A stretch of 64,000 nt of DNA from Cristatella mucedo (lineage: Eukaryota; Bryozoa; Phylactolaemata; Cristatellidae), in contig WPIO01000057.1 of assembly GCA_009760855.2 (NCBI GenBank), positions 1,758,501-1,822,500 on the forward strand, written 5' to 3'. The position numbers were made by a program, and so were the translations under genes. A model generated the notes under the pieces. It searched no databases and was not told where the DNA came from. It saw nothing but the letters and a program-made list of their open reading frames with translations. Of the stretch, positions 46,065 through 57,579 are shown in pieces; positions within the stretch are counted from its first letter, which is position 1; the number at the start of each line of letters is the position of its first letter.

Positions 46065-47050
46065 GCATGCATGTATCTCCGTCTGCAACTCCACATAAAT
46101 ACTGTATGGGTATTATGCAGGAGAGTTTTGTATAACCCACTTAAGCCTTAGGGTCTGTCGGTATGCCTTCAGTCACCAACAGACTTCACCTCACGTCGAA
46201 AATCAAAATGGGAGAAGCATTGCTCAGTCGGAATACCCGTTGTGGTAGGGCATACCAGGAAAATAGCAGTTTCGGAAGGACGGAAAGAATGCACCGTAGA
46301 CAGCAGCAGAAGAGTATTTGTCGTTACGACAGAGCTATTTAAGCGAGTTCTTCAGTCTGGGACTTACTCTGGGCAAAAGCTGCTGTTGTCAACGTTCTAC
46401 AACTGAAGTAACGGAACAGCAGACTTCTTAACCATAAGGACCTGGGGCACGATGAGGCTGAAAATGTTGCAGCAGCTCGGCTAGGTATTAAGGAGCCAAG
46501 CCATTGCGGTCCTTGTCGGTCAGTCTATAAACTTTGCTCTGTATCTGTTTAACGGCCGAAAGCCATCCAAGCTTTCTTAACAAAGAATACATATGGTCCA
46601 ACCTCTGAGACTTGAAAACTAGCCTTGCAGCCATATTCATTATTAGCTGCAATTTCTTAGTGATTTTTTGGTAGCCTAATAAAAATGGAATTAAAATAAT
46701 CTAGCCGAGACGCAACTATGGATCTAGTTAAATTTTTTCAAGCAACCGTTAAAGACTGTTCATAATCTGTAATTGATATCGGAAATGACGGATAGATATG
46801 GAAGCAGTCTTCTTGACAGAGCTTTCAAAATATAGCCAGCTTTCAAAGACGACACCTCAATTCAGAGCACGTAGTATTTGCCGCATATCAGCATAATCTG
46901 TTAGAAGTTTCCAGTCACACGCTTATTGTGTTCTATGGTAGCACCTCCTTTTTATAATAATAAGTTTAAGAAAATATTTTCCGAGATCCAGGATCAAATA
47001 TTTGCAAGGGAACCGTATAGTTTTACAGCTGCTGCATTATTATGCCATCG
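46065..47050 (-). mobile_element. LINE-B 3' half, old
   Basis: Minus-strand copy with its 3' end facing the previous copy's tail. The 3' UTR starts at about 46070 (GTATCTCCGTCTGCAACTCC on the plus strand), and the C-terminal region runs to 46740. The post-YADD region ends near 47045 (complement of [14 protein letters not shown] codons). Multiple indels. Confidence 0.8.
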
Positions 47051-47885
47051 ATCGTATGTAACTGATATTGGAACAAATTCTGGAATTTTTGTGGATGCCT
47101 ACTTAAGTAACACTTGGCAGCTCTCTAGTGCTACTAAGTCTATTATGCTTTATTATGTTTTCTCCCCACCCAGGTTTCTTCTTAAAATCTCTTAGCTCTG
47201 TGCGAACCATGCTCTGTAGCTGTGCACTTGCAGTAAGAATGAAGCTAAAGCTTTGCAATATTCAATCAAACCCCCTTAAGCTGCCGCTTAATAAATAATA
47301 GCTGCTAGTTTAAAGTGGTGTGCAGATGCTGGCATGTTTTTTTTGCACGTGTTAGGAGAGAAATTGTTAACCTATTTATTTCCAATTATTTCAATAGTCA
47401 TGCTAATGGATAGCATTTTTTGCATCAGGTTCCCGTCAATTTTAGCATCGCATCTTTTAGTATCTTGCCCGAATACCGGGAGCAGAAAAGCATTTTAAAA
47501 TGGCCAATAAGGTAGACTATGACAGGAATTTCATATCGACTGATCTCATTCGAAGCAATTAACTACGTATTTTGTCATTGCCTATTGAGACACCACATCG
47601 GCGGCATGGCATCTTGATGGTATTTTACCTGCTTTTCCTCGCTGAAACCTTGCAAGGGGATTTTTGGTTTGAGTCGTGTCATCCAGGTCAACGATTTTGG
47701 AGTCACTCGACTTCCGGTGTCTAAACAAGAGAATGAAAAATTGTATTACCAAGGAAACCATGAGTATTATTATTAAGAAAAAATCATAAAATTACTCCGA
47801 TTATTTTAAATGTAGGCCTTAATTATAACCTCTTCAAGGCTTTCATTGCATCGACTACTGATAAATTATAGTGGTAATAATCATT
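47051..47885. other. No recognisable gene
   Basis: AT-rich DNA without recognisable repeats. Confidence 0.4.
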
Positions 47886-48020
47886 GCCGAGCTGGATTGT
47901 TTCAGCGATTAAGGTTCTTGCCCCGAGAAAGGTCTGGCTGAAGTCGTTGGCTCAAGCTCTAAGGAATATGTAAAGCGTCTTCATAAAGATTAAGATATCT
48001 CTGGGCGCTATAGAAATGAA

Positions 48021-48060
<40 letters not shown>
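47886..48060 (+). mobile_element. tRNA-derived SINE, copy 4
   Basis: The head GCCGAGCTGGATTGTTTCAG, a degraded B box (GTTGGCTCAAGCTC) and the tail AAGATATCTCTGGGCGCTAT are present, then a long (TA)n that may be its expanded 3' tail. Confidence 0.8.
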
Positions 48061-48062
<2 letters not shown>

Positions 48063-48160
48063 CTATGAAAGAGACTCTCAGGGTGCTTTATCGAGCGTAT
48101 TTATATATATATATATATATATATATAATGCGCTCTATAATATAATACGCTATATATTAT

Positions 48161-48193
<33 letters not shown>

Positions 48194-48240
48194 TATAAAA
48201 TGCGCTCGATAAAGCGCCCTGAGAGAACTTATTCTCTTTC
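48061..48240. repeat. Long AT-rich palindrome built from two opposed LINE-A tails
   Basis: Left arm 48067-48100 is a plus-strand LINE-A stem-loop remnant (CAGGGTGCTTTATCGAGCG). The right arm 48197-48240 is the minus-strand end of the next LINE-A copy (CGCTCGATAAAGCGCCCTG). Between them lie TA repeats and GCGCTCTATAATATAATACG. The arms match apart from a few changes and an 8-base gap. Confidence 0.8.
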
Positions 48241-48905
48241 TAGGCGCTTTACATTAGTTGCGAAGGAAACACGATCGAATGTTGAGTGGTATCATGCTTG
48301 GTAAACGACATGAATAGCATGCTTTGGGTGATCTGCAAAGGGCCAGCATGCGAGTATGGTTATTGTCAGCATGCAGTAGTGTCATTACGCATAAGCACAT
48401 AAAGGACAAATCGCAGGAAATTAGTTAATGCAGTCATAAATAATGCCCTTTTAATTTATTTATTTTTAATGTGGTCAAGTAATTGGATGTCGTGATGCAA
48501 GTCGGGAGTGACTTCCAGGCTTCGGGAGCATACGAACTAAATGCACGATCTGCAAACGATTTGAGGTTTGTATGATAGATTGGTAAACGGTTAGTTTCAG
48601 AAAGCGGGGGTTCGAGGCTTGGCCTAGTGGGAAAGTCTATCTGATAGATAAGCTGGAGTCAAAGAAGGAAGGGACCTAAAAATGAGCGACAGAACCTTGA
48701 ATTCGATGCATTGCTTGACTGGTAGCCAGTGTAAGTCGAAGAGCGGTGGTATAATGTGGCAACTGTGACGCTCACGACTGACAAGCCTTGCTGCAGAGTT
48801 TTGCACCAGCTGTCAGTGCCTAATTGCACATGCCGGTAGTGGTGAATGCGAGCTACCTTGTTTTTTGAGCTGTGGAGTGAAACCAGAGGAAAGAGTTCAG
48901 GCATT
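48195..48905 (-). mobile_element. LINE-A fragment, minus strand
   Basis: The 3' tail is at 48195-48250 and the 3' UTR runs to about 48420. The C-terminal codons include a 60-codon open stretch (48806-48624) reading NSAARLVSRERHSCH and [15 protein letters not shown]. Confidence 0.88.
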
Positions 48906-49099
48906 ATCATTCAGCGGGTATACCTTCGGAATAAATTACTCTCTGCCTTAATTTCCTCTCTGGAATTATCACTAGTTAGTTTCTCCTAAGGCTGCATTAT
49001 TGATTATTTTGAAATTAACAGTTTAAGACGCAGCCTTTTTAGACGCGAACATTTTAGTCCATTTCTTAGAAATAGAGATTTGTCTGAAGACTAATTATA

Positions 49100-50560
49100 A
49101 TTATAATACGTATAAATAGGGCCCTCGTCAAACTTAATTGCTTTTCAGGCACTTTTATATATGCTGTAAAAGGAGCGTGATAAAATGTTTAATGTCAGTA
49201 TGTACTACGTCCACAAGCGTAGAATGGCTTTGATAACATGCCCGTTGTCAATATGGGCACGTGTTTACTGACGAAATGCACAAAGCCGCCATAGGTAAGC
49301 ACACCGAGGAAACTGACGAGGATCCTATTATCGCTCGGCTGGACATGTTCCTAACTTCTACTTATTTTATGTCAGTCCAAGGAATGAGCAATGTCAGTCG
49401 GAAGTGAGTTCGAGACTTTGATATTATACAAAGTAAAGGCACAGTCAGCTAAGTATTCGAGGTTTGTCCGATATGTAATACAACTGGTTCAATCAGAACA
49501 ATGGGTGGTAGAAATAACCTTGTGTGGAAGCGGTTCTGATAGACAGGCTGGGGTCAGAAAATGAAGGGACACGAAGTTGAATGACAGAACCCTGAAGCCG
49601 GTGTGCTGCTTGATTCAGAGTCAGTGCAGGTCGGAAAAGAGGGGTGTGCTGCGATTATCATGACAGGTAAGTCTGGCCGCAGAGTTCTGCACCAAACTGA
49701 AAGCAACTGTCTGTAGAGGTCGTGTGACAGCCTAGCAGCGAGTTGCAACAGTCGAGACTAGATTTCACTAAAGCATCGACCAATTAGGACGTAGTACCCT
49801 GTCTAAGCAAGCCCGAATTTCAGCAATACTGCACTTAAAGACGATAACTTCTGAATGTGGAGGTGATATGGTCATTGACTTAAATGTCACATTGGAACAA
49901 GACACTTTAGTATTGTGGGGACGCTACTGGACATATGCAGAGCTGATTTCTGAGTAACATCTTATAACTTTCTGTCCCTATTGAGCTGTTTTTCATTCAT
50001 CTAATTTGTGATGATTTGTCCAAATCTATGTGTAGATGTTAACGATACATGCAGCAAAGGAGTTATGGAAGTTTGGCGTATAGATGTGCTGGATGAGATA
50101 TAAGCATCGCCACAGTGGTTATCAGAATGGATTTGAAATCCCATACTGGCTTGTCGATCGCTTAAGCAAAAAGTACAGTACAGATATGAAAAGAAGCTCA
50201 CTAGTCACAGAGCCATGAGATACCTTGTACATAAGTGTTTCATTGGAAATCTTTGCCTGTTTACACATATACTCATGACTCTCTCGTTAAGATATGATCT
50301 TTGCCGTTACATTACCATTCCAAACACGCCCAGGCAAGGCGAGCGGCACTTGAGAAAGAACTTTGATCCCAAATATCCAATGCAGCCATAATATCGAGGA
50401 AAACCAGCAGAAATAGCTTGCCTAAGTCAGATACATGCGGCTTTTATACACCAGAAGCCATGCTGCCTCTGAGGAGTGCTTGCTGAAAAAGTAGCCCGAA
50501 GAGCAACCGCCTATAACACTGCAAGGATTATGAGGTAAAGAGCAAAGATGATGCGACTAT
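49100..50560 (-). mobile_element. LINE-A, very old long copy
   Basis: The minus strand retains the decayed 3' UTR (49100-49330), C-terminal region, FCNS/LxxLP-like codons near 49730, the VPQGS-equivalent near 50200 (plus CACAGAGCCATGAGATACCT) and the catalytic LDLSAAF-equivalent around 50380-50400 (plus AATATCGAGGAAAACCAGCA). Divergence is too high for a continuous frame, and the 5' end is uncertain. Confidence 0.65.
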
Positions 50561-51434
50561 GCACACGGCTATTGGTTGAAAAAGTGGTTCATTGATTGCA
50601 CAAATGTGATTCAGCAATATTTTTTATTGAAGCTCAACTTGTAAGAGAAAACGTCCAAAATATATGTTCATTAAATATCGCTAGACGACCACTATTTATC
50701 AGCTTAAGGCAAGGATCATTAAAACTAGGACTTTATTTTCCTAGAACTATCTTGAGTTTGATCTCGTTATGACAGTATTTTTTCTGTTCGAGATTTTATA
50801 GTCAGGTTTTTTTTATCCCACCCATCTTGCTTTGTCTTACTTGTGATAACAATTTGTAAATAAAAACTAGTATGTCATTCCAGTTTCACTTGACAGCCCA
50901 AAATCTTTAAGAGGAATATTTTACATTGTTATACAATTTAATTCAAAATCTTCAAAATAATAATTTTATCTTACTCGTGCGAAGTATGCATGCGTCTTAT
51001 TTGAGCTGCTATAAGTAAAGTTGCAAACTAAATCGGTACCTTTAGTTATCTCTCTCGATTTAGTTGTATCTAATTACACAAAGCATATTTTACATTTATG
51101 TGAGTCTAAATTTTCGCTTTATCAAGTTTAAATGAAATATCCCATGAAATGACATTTTAATTATCTATGACAAAGGCCAATCAAATGCCAAACACTTCCC
51201 TTTTTAATTACAGCAAATCGGTAGTGGCATAATCATTGTTGAATCACTACCCATTATTGGCGATTGCACTTGCAGTCAGAGATAGTCATAAAAACTGATA
51301 GGTTTAGTCATCAAAATTACTGAACATGTCCTAATCCTTCGCGTATATCGTCGTTTTAACTTCAACTATTTTAGAAGGCTAACAATACGCAGGCATTCCG
51401 TCTATGTGTTCATGTATTTATAGTAATACTGAAT
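50561..51434. other. No recognisable gene
   Basis: Very AT-rich, without structure I could assign. Confidence 0.4.
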
Positions 51435-51835
51435 TTGTATTGTACCCTCGGAGACCTTAATATTCATGTAGGCCTTCATAGATGCTGTAAATAAAGCATG
51501 ACCCAAGGATTAGTAACAACTTTTGCAATGTTAACAAACATGACATTGTTAGATGTACATGCACAGGTTATGCATTATAGTATGATTAATAACAGTAGAT
51601 ACGGTGTCATCACGCATAGGTATACAAAGCATAAATCACAAAGACCAACTCAACTTTGTAAAACAAAGATTTCTTTAAGCTTATTTTTGAATGGCGTCGT
51701 GTTAAGCGATGTCATGATATCCGTTAGGACTGACTACCAGGCTTTGGAAGCATAGGATCTACAGCCACTGTCTCCAAAGGATTCGCGGTTTGTATGAGGT
51801 TATAGCTTAACCATTAAAGGCAGAACAAGCTGGTG
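51435..51835 (-). mobile_element. LINE-A 3' fragment, very old
   Basis: Follows the LINE-A 3' UTR order on the minus strand (CTTTGGAAGCATAGGATCTA, GGTATACAAAGCATAAATCA, ACATGACATTGTTAGATGTA). The terminal stem-loop is degraded. Confidence 0.6.
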
Positions 51836-51943
51836 CTACGATATCTGTAGCAAGCTGCACAATAATGAATATTTTAGCGTTTAATTACAGAATCTGAAAA
51901 ATTATTTAAAATGCTTCCCGATACATCCAACTTCTAATGCTCA

Positions 51944-52228
51944 TATGCATTACTCAAACGACATCTACTCTCCAAGTGCCGACTATGGCACATCTTTTTC
52001 AGCGGTCCTGAACTGCTGCTTCTATGCTACTCACTACCTCAACTGCTCTCCTAACTCTGCTATGCTTCCCACTTTCTCTTTTTTGCGTGAGACGAAGTCT
52101 GTTAGGTACCGAATGCGTACCAAAAGCCGCTTAGGCTGTGAGTGCGCTATACAAAACTCTCCTGCGTAACACCCACATGGTCTTTATGACTTTGTGGAGT
52201 TACTGACGGAGATACATTACATTACATT
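51944..52228 (+). mobile_element. LINE-B 3' end, young
   Basis: A short insertion starting at ACGACATCTACTCTCC with the last C-terminal codons (ADYGTSFSAVLNC to RTKSRLGCE), the 3' UTR hairpin and the tail ACATTACATTACATT. Very close to 45734-46015. Confidence 0.92.
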
Positions 52229-53533
52229 CATTGTAGTGGAGTAAAACCATTTTTCTAATTCCTTATCATCATGAAACGTCTGTACAGCTATGGAATTTTT
52301 AGCATCGTTATCTTCAATAAACACGGATAGAAGAGATTTAATACTGTTTTATACCTCAAAAAGCATAGTTTTTAGAGCGTGCGAGGATTGGTTCTCATTC
52401 TGGGTTGTCTTTCTTTGGATAACTAGGAAACGAGCTATTGTATAGGTCACAATACGCCTAACTTCATTGTGAATTCATGCAACACGGGCGATACATTCTT
52501 GACTGACACGCTTTTTGACGTGACTGCTCTTAACGTTTATCCGTGTCAACAATTGAGCAACTGTAATTATTTTCACGTCAGAAGCAATATCAAAGTAGAA
52601 ACAATGCGAACTGAAGGCAAGATCCATAGGGGCGTTTTTCAGGCAGTCTATCAAATTAGTCTCGACCGTAAATTGAATCAAGAAAAGTAGGCATTAGGAG
52701 ACAAACCATTGCTTTGCTCGTTCCAGAATAAATATTGGTCAAGAAATGTTATCGCCATTACTTTGCACCAAATATGGAACAAACTTTTGATGTGAAAATT
52801 AAGAAGAGTCCAGACCTAAATTACTAGTACAAAACTAACTTTTTTGAGATTGTATTTTAATTTTGTAAGCACTTCTATTGCCAAGCATTACAGGCAAAGC
52901 AATAGCGACTTTTTAAATTATTCATTCACATAGAATGCATTTTGCTATTCTGGAACCGAGTCTGCTCCGTAACATTTTTTGTGACATAATCTTTCATTCT
53001 CGCTTCATGGGGACCCTCTTTTAAATGTATACTAATTTCCTAAAATATATGTCAAGTCACAAGTATCTAATAGATCAAAGCTCCTTTCCAAAATTTGTTA
53101 ACGTCTTTTTGAACTCGAGTTGCTTGACAAAGCGAGTTTGGCCTGGTTATTTTCTCAGCCTTTATTTTATCGACGATTTTTTGTGAAAGAATCGCGCAAT
53201 TTTTTAACCCATTTCGAACAATACATCGATGTCATTAAAAGTAACAACGTACTTACTTTTTTTTAGTCTTTTTGTGCGATTTGATACAACAAATTGTGTT
53301 ACCCATTAGGAAACCGCAGCTTCGGTACGAAGGACTGGATTAATTACACGGGGTAACCTCTGCTTAATAAAAATGTTGAGTGACTAGAAGCCTGTAATGT
53401 AAACGTATGTCTTTTAGCGGTATACAAATATATACATTTTAAAGGAATGATGGTTAATTGCTTTCTAGGGTGTATGTAATAAGCTTACCTACTCAGACAC
53501 TTCATAGAATGATGTGACTAGCAATTTACCACA
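52229..53533. other. No recognisable gene
   Basis: AT-rich. Frames at 52469-52690 (plus) and 52475-52681 (minus) overlap and neither is recognisable. Confidence 0.4.
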
Positions 53534-53689
53534 ATGAATAGCACTAAGATCAATGACGATACACCATTATTACGTTACCTCAATGATGCCGAAACCTTCA
53601 TAGTGCCAATTACGCAACTGATAAAGAAGATAATGGAAGACAAAGTAGGCTGCGTCACTAGGTTTTCGGCGAGTCCTAAAGTTACACAA
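53534..53689 (+). CDS. Weak exon candidate of unknown function
   Basis: ATG followed by 52 codons ending exactly at a consensus splice donor (CAA|GTAAGA at 53690), phase 0. The product would be acidic and then basic (start MNSTKINDDTPLLRYLNDAE, later TRFSASPKVTQ). No family is recognised and no downstream exon was found. It could be a chance opening. Confidence 0.2.
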
Positions 53690-53983
53690 GTAAGACGAGG
53701 AGGAAACCTAAGAGCTGTTTAAGCACGATTTGAAGTTCATTTTAAAGACGTTCTTGCTGTTTTCTCATTGACGCAGGATCAGTGACAGAGCCTGCAGATT
53801 ATCCTCATAAAAAAGGGAGTCAACTGCGATCTGTACCGATCCACGTTCCAACGGATGCATCCATCCTGAGCTTCACTAATGATGACGGTGTGTTTCCCTT
53901 CCCCTTAAATCCGACCTTTCTTTCCCCTTACTTTCGCTTACCGTCAGCGTAAAAGTGATATTCTATTCCATGGCCATAATTAC
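53690..53983. other. No recognisable gene
   Basis: Moderate composition. Nothing assigned. Confidence 0.4.
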
Positions 53984-54088
53984 TTTTCCCTGGATTCAGC
54001 AAATGTAAAGCGCCTAGAAAGAGATTAAGTTCTCTGAGGGCGCTTTATCAAGTGCAATATTATTATTATTAATATTATTATATTATTA
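53984..54088 (+). mobile_element. LINE-A solo 3' tail, young
   Basis: Begins near the CAGCAAATGTAAAG box. The stem-loop is perfect and the (ATT)n tail is about 38 bp. ATTAC at 53979-53983 and 54085-54089 may be the target duplication, although the tail makes this ambiguous. Confidence 0.9.
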
Positions 54089-54849
54089 CAGTATGGAATA
54101 GGTCGTCACTCTAAGTGAAATCACAAGTTCGAAAGTTGTGATAGCCAGCAATAGGGCACTCCTGGCGTCTTACACTGTTGTTGATAGCAGATTAGCAAAC
54201 CTTTAAGGTTCAAGACGATCAGTAGGTAACCGCTTTGTCTCGGGAACCTCCTTATAACTTCTGAATGCATAAGAGGTGAGTCGTTTCAAAAAAACAGACA
54301 AAACGATCCTAGTCTTACATTCGTTGTATTGAGTGTATAAATTATTATCATCGATAAGCAACTACAATCTAGGCCCATTTCAACGGCAGTTTCAATGCTC
54401 AATTGAGTAAGCAATCTCAGCAAGCATTTTATGGCCGTGTGTGCTTGGTTGTTTTTTTCCACTTTCCTGTAAAATACTAAGCGTGATTTTCAGTAGCTGA
54501 AAGGAAAATGAACTCTCACAAGTGGGGCGACACAAGAAAATGCTTGATAACAGCGTGATTCGGAATTTAAAATAATGAGCCATTCTCAAGCAGCAGCGTG
54601 CCAGAGATTCTCTGGACGAAGCAGAAGCACTGTGTGCTGATGAGTTTAAAGCCGTTTGCCAATGTTGTTAGCAACAAGAAGCCGCAGATGTGGCGGCATT
54701 AGAAGCACCGCGACTGGTGAACCTAAAGGTATTCGTAATTCTCACAAGCAAAAATGTCATAGAGAGCCTAGATATTAAAAATTTTGATAAAAAATGATTA
54801 ATAGGTGTAGCGTGCTCAAAGAACGCTCCAGAGTATTGATATGAATGAA
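54089..54849. other. No recognisable gene
   Basis: Includes unrecognised minus frames at 54392-54589 and 54668-54859. Confidence 0.4.
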
Positions 54850-55305
54850 CAAAGATCATCCTAAGAACTTCTGAAATATGGGGTACCTCAGGGCTCCTGC
54901 CTTGGTCCCGTTCTTTTCACTGTTTGTACTCCACTCTTGTCGATGCGATTACCGAGCACGATCTGGCTTTTACTTATATGCAGTCGAAACTCAGTTGTAC
55001 CTTTGCTTTGATTTCTCCCAGCCCTCCAGCATGTTGAATTCTCTTAATTATCTAGCTGCATGTATTTATTGATCAAAGAATTTCGCGAGTCCCTCCAATC
55101 CGTCTTTTGTGTGCTTATGACTGCTGCCACTGACCATACGTGCATGCTGACCCTGCGCACGTCACCCCTAGCCATGTTATTCTTGTTGTTTAGTCAGTAT
55201 GCTACTACTAACCATTAAATCATGCTTCATTTGCAGCAAATGTAAAACACCTAGAAAGAGATGGAGTTCTCTTGGGACGCTTTGTCAACTGCATTATTAT
55301 CAGTT
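54850..55305 (+). mobile_element. LINE-A with large internal deletion
   Basis: RT block 4/5 region at 54870-55075 (GGGGTACCTCAGGGCTC; the catalytic YADD region reads YAVET). It jumps directly to the 3' UTR at about 55090 and a stem-loop near 55250. The catalytic motif is destroyed. Confidence 0.8.
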
Positions 55306-56475
55306 ATTCTACTTTCTTTCGAGGCTTTTTACCAGGCAGCATTACTTTCCCGACGAGAAGCAGAGTAGCGAGCCCAGCCAGTTTGCAGTGACCGCCAACA
55401 CTCCCAGCTATGCGACACCTTCCCGAGCGGCACCGCTCAGCCGTCCAACCTGGCGTTGCCTCTCTCGAAAAAGAACAGTCTCGCCGCCCGGCTACGCCGT
55501 TGCAGCAACACATCTCCGTGAGCCGAGCGCCTCGAGTACGGCCATCGGAGCCTCTTTTACCCGGGCTTCAAGCTTTTCGCCCACATCCAAGCGGCTGCCC
55601 ACACTGAGGACGTCCCTCCTTCATAGGAAAATGGAGCGCTATCTTGATCTATGAAAGCGGCTAGCTCAGCGTGCCGGGAAACTTCAGCACCGTCTCGTAT
55701 TAGCCCGTGCTATAAAAGCTGCTCTCAGTCTGCTTAGCTGGCAGGCAGTGCAAGGGCGTTGGTAGCTGTAAGTGCAGAAAAAGAGCTTCGTTTGACCTCA
55801 GAGGGTTTCAGCCTAGAGCACTCTTTCCTCGTGTGGGTCCTACCCCTAAAAACACACTAGCTGCTGCTTGTGACTGTCGGAGGCCGACATCAAATGCCAC
55901 GTTCTCAGCCCCTTTCGCCGGTTGCTGCATTCAATAACGGCCGCACATAACCCGATTCTGGGGTGCCTAATAGGCTCTTTCGGGCTCTGCCGGCGACCAC
56001 TGCATGTCGGCAGGCAGCTCGAACACGTTTGGCAGCTATACGGCCAACGGGCCGGAACTGGCGATTGACAAATGCACGGAAGCTGTCATCGTCAATGCGT
56101 AGGTACCGCGGGATGGCTGCTCTGAAGCGTTGGAGGTAGAAGCCGAACAAGGTCGACAAGTACGTGGTCATAGCTCGGCCATTGCCAGCTACCGGTCAAT
56201 TTGTAGCGAAGCCTTTCACGATAACTGAGCTCGGAAGCTGGTGGCCCGGCAATTAAGTCTGATTGGCTTATCTCGGCATCCTTCCGGCTGAGAATACTGC
56301 ATTGAGGCGATTGTGCATATTTGACTCGGGCGCCGGGACGGAAGGCGTGCGATTCCTGTTCGTAAGTCGATGATAAAACCAGGAGCCGGTAGGACTGATC
56401 GGTCCGGCTAACGTTTAACGACTGCCTTATTAACCTTTTAATAAGTCAATTCTTGCCTAATAAAAGCACTATCAT
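55306..56475. other. GC-rich island with TATA-box-like promoter sequence
   Basis: GC-rich block between two LINE-A copies. TATAAAAG at 55711-55718 is followed about 25 bp later by an initiator-like CAGTCTG, and AATAAAA occurs near the right edge (about 56458). This could be a solo LTR-like or promoter element, or a diverged gene start. Frames of 70-150 codons exist on both strands (for example 55905-56171 minus, Arg-rich), but none is recognisable. Confidence 0.35.
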
Positions 56476-57235
56476 ATAGTGAATGCTTAAAAGTGACACG
56501 CATGTTGTCAACGTGCATTTTAAGGTCAGCAGTGTCCTGCCATGTTTCACCCTGCGAATATGGTTAGTGGTAACACGCATCGCAGCAGCGCCCATAGGCA
56601 TGCAAAGCACAAACCACAAAGAGACAGCAAATGCTGCGTCAAAAAGATTCGTTTTAGCTCTGTAAATTTCGTCGAGTCAGGGGATATTAGGACACCAGTC
56701 GGGGAAGTTTCATGCTCTGGTAGCGTACAAATGACTGGCACTGTCTTCAAAGGATTTGAGGTTCACACTTAGGATATCTGAGCCGTTTGAGCCAGAAAAC
56801 CAGGCGGGACGATGACTCGCCAGGTGAGGAACAGTTCCGACAGGTAGGCTGGAGCAAGATAGTAAAAGAAACCTAAAAGTGAAAGACAAAACTTTGAAGC
56901 TCATACATTGTTCTATTAGGAGTGGCTTGAGAGGCTTAAGGTTGCAACTGCGATGCTGAAGGCAGAAGCGCCTAGCTGCCCTATTTGGCACTGAGGGTGG
57001 TGGCACCTCAATGCACAGGCTAGTAGACTAGTAAGCAGTTAGCTATGCAAGTCGTGACGAGATGCAACTTGACAGTTAACCAACTTTGATTTTGATTACC
57101 TGCCAAACTAGGCCCAAATTTTAGAAATATTGCAAAGCTGAAAGCTTAAGAACTTGACTGTGGATTTTATGTAGTCTTTAATTTGTGATTCACTTTTGGT
57201 TTGCTCAAAACTAGTAATTTTGTATAATAATTTAT
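56476..57235 (-). mobile_element. LINE-A fragment, very old (first of two)
   Basis: Minus-strand LINE-A 3' UTR (about 56480-56620), C-terminal region, and codons up to the LHxIAKI block near 57130. The stem-loop is lost. Confidence 0.65.
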
Positions 57236-57579
57236 CCTGAAAATGCTTGCAGCAGTTTGTTTCAAATGGGCAGATTTCAGCAATGCATATAGCCAGGGAA
57301 TTGAGAGAGCTTTACATGCTTGAGAGCTGACTTCCACGACAGAGAAGCCTACCCGCAGATTTTCGCATCAATTCTAAGCGCCTGATCGCACAGGCTGGTA
57401 GACAAGCACGCAATGAGTTCCACAAGTTGAAGTTAGATGTCACAAATGCATGGACAAATTGTGATTTAGCATTCCCGTATAAGCAATCCCAAATTTTAGC
57501 AAGGTTAGTCGCTGAAAGAGGGCAGACGTGATCGGGATCTGGAATAGTCTTTTAGTTAAATATCACTTTGGAACAGGAG

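Noticed and set aside
55905-56171. 88-codon Arg-rich minus frame as a possible gene
   Set aside because: GC-rich sequence is poor in stops. I see no domain, splice pattern or start context.
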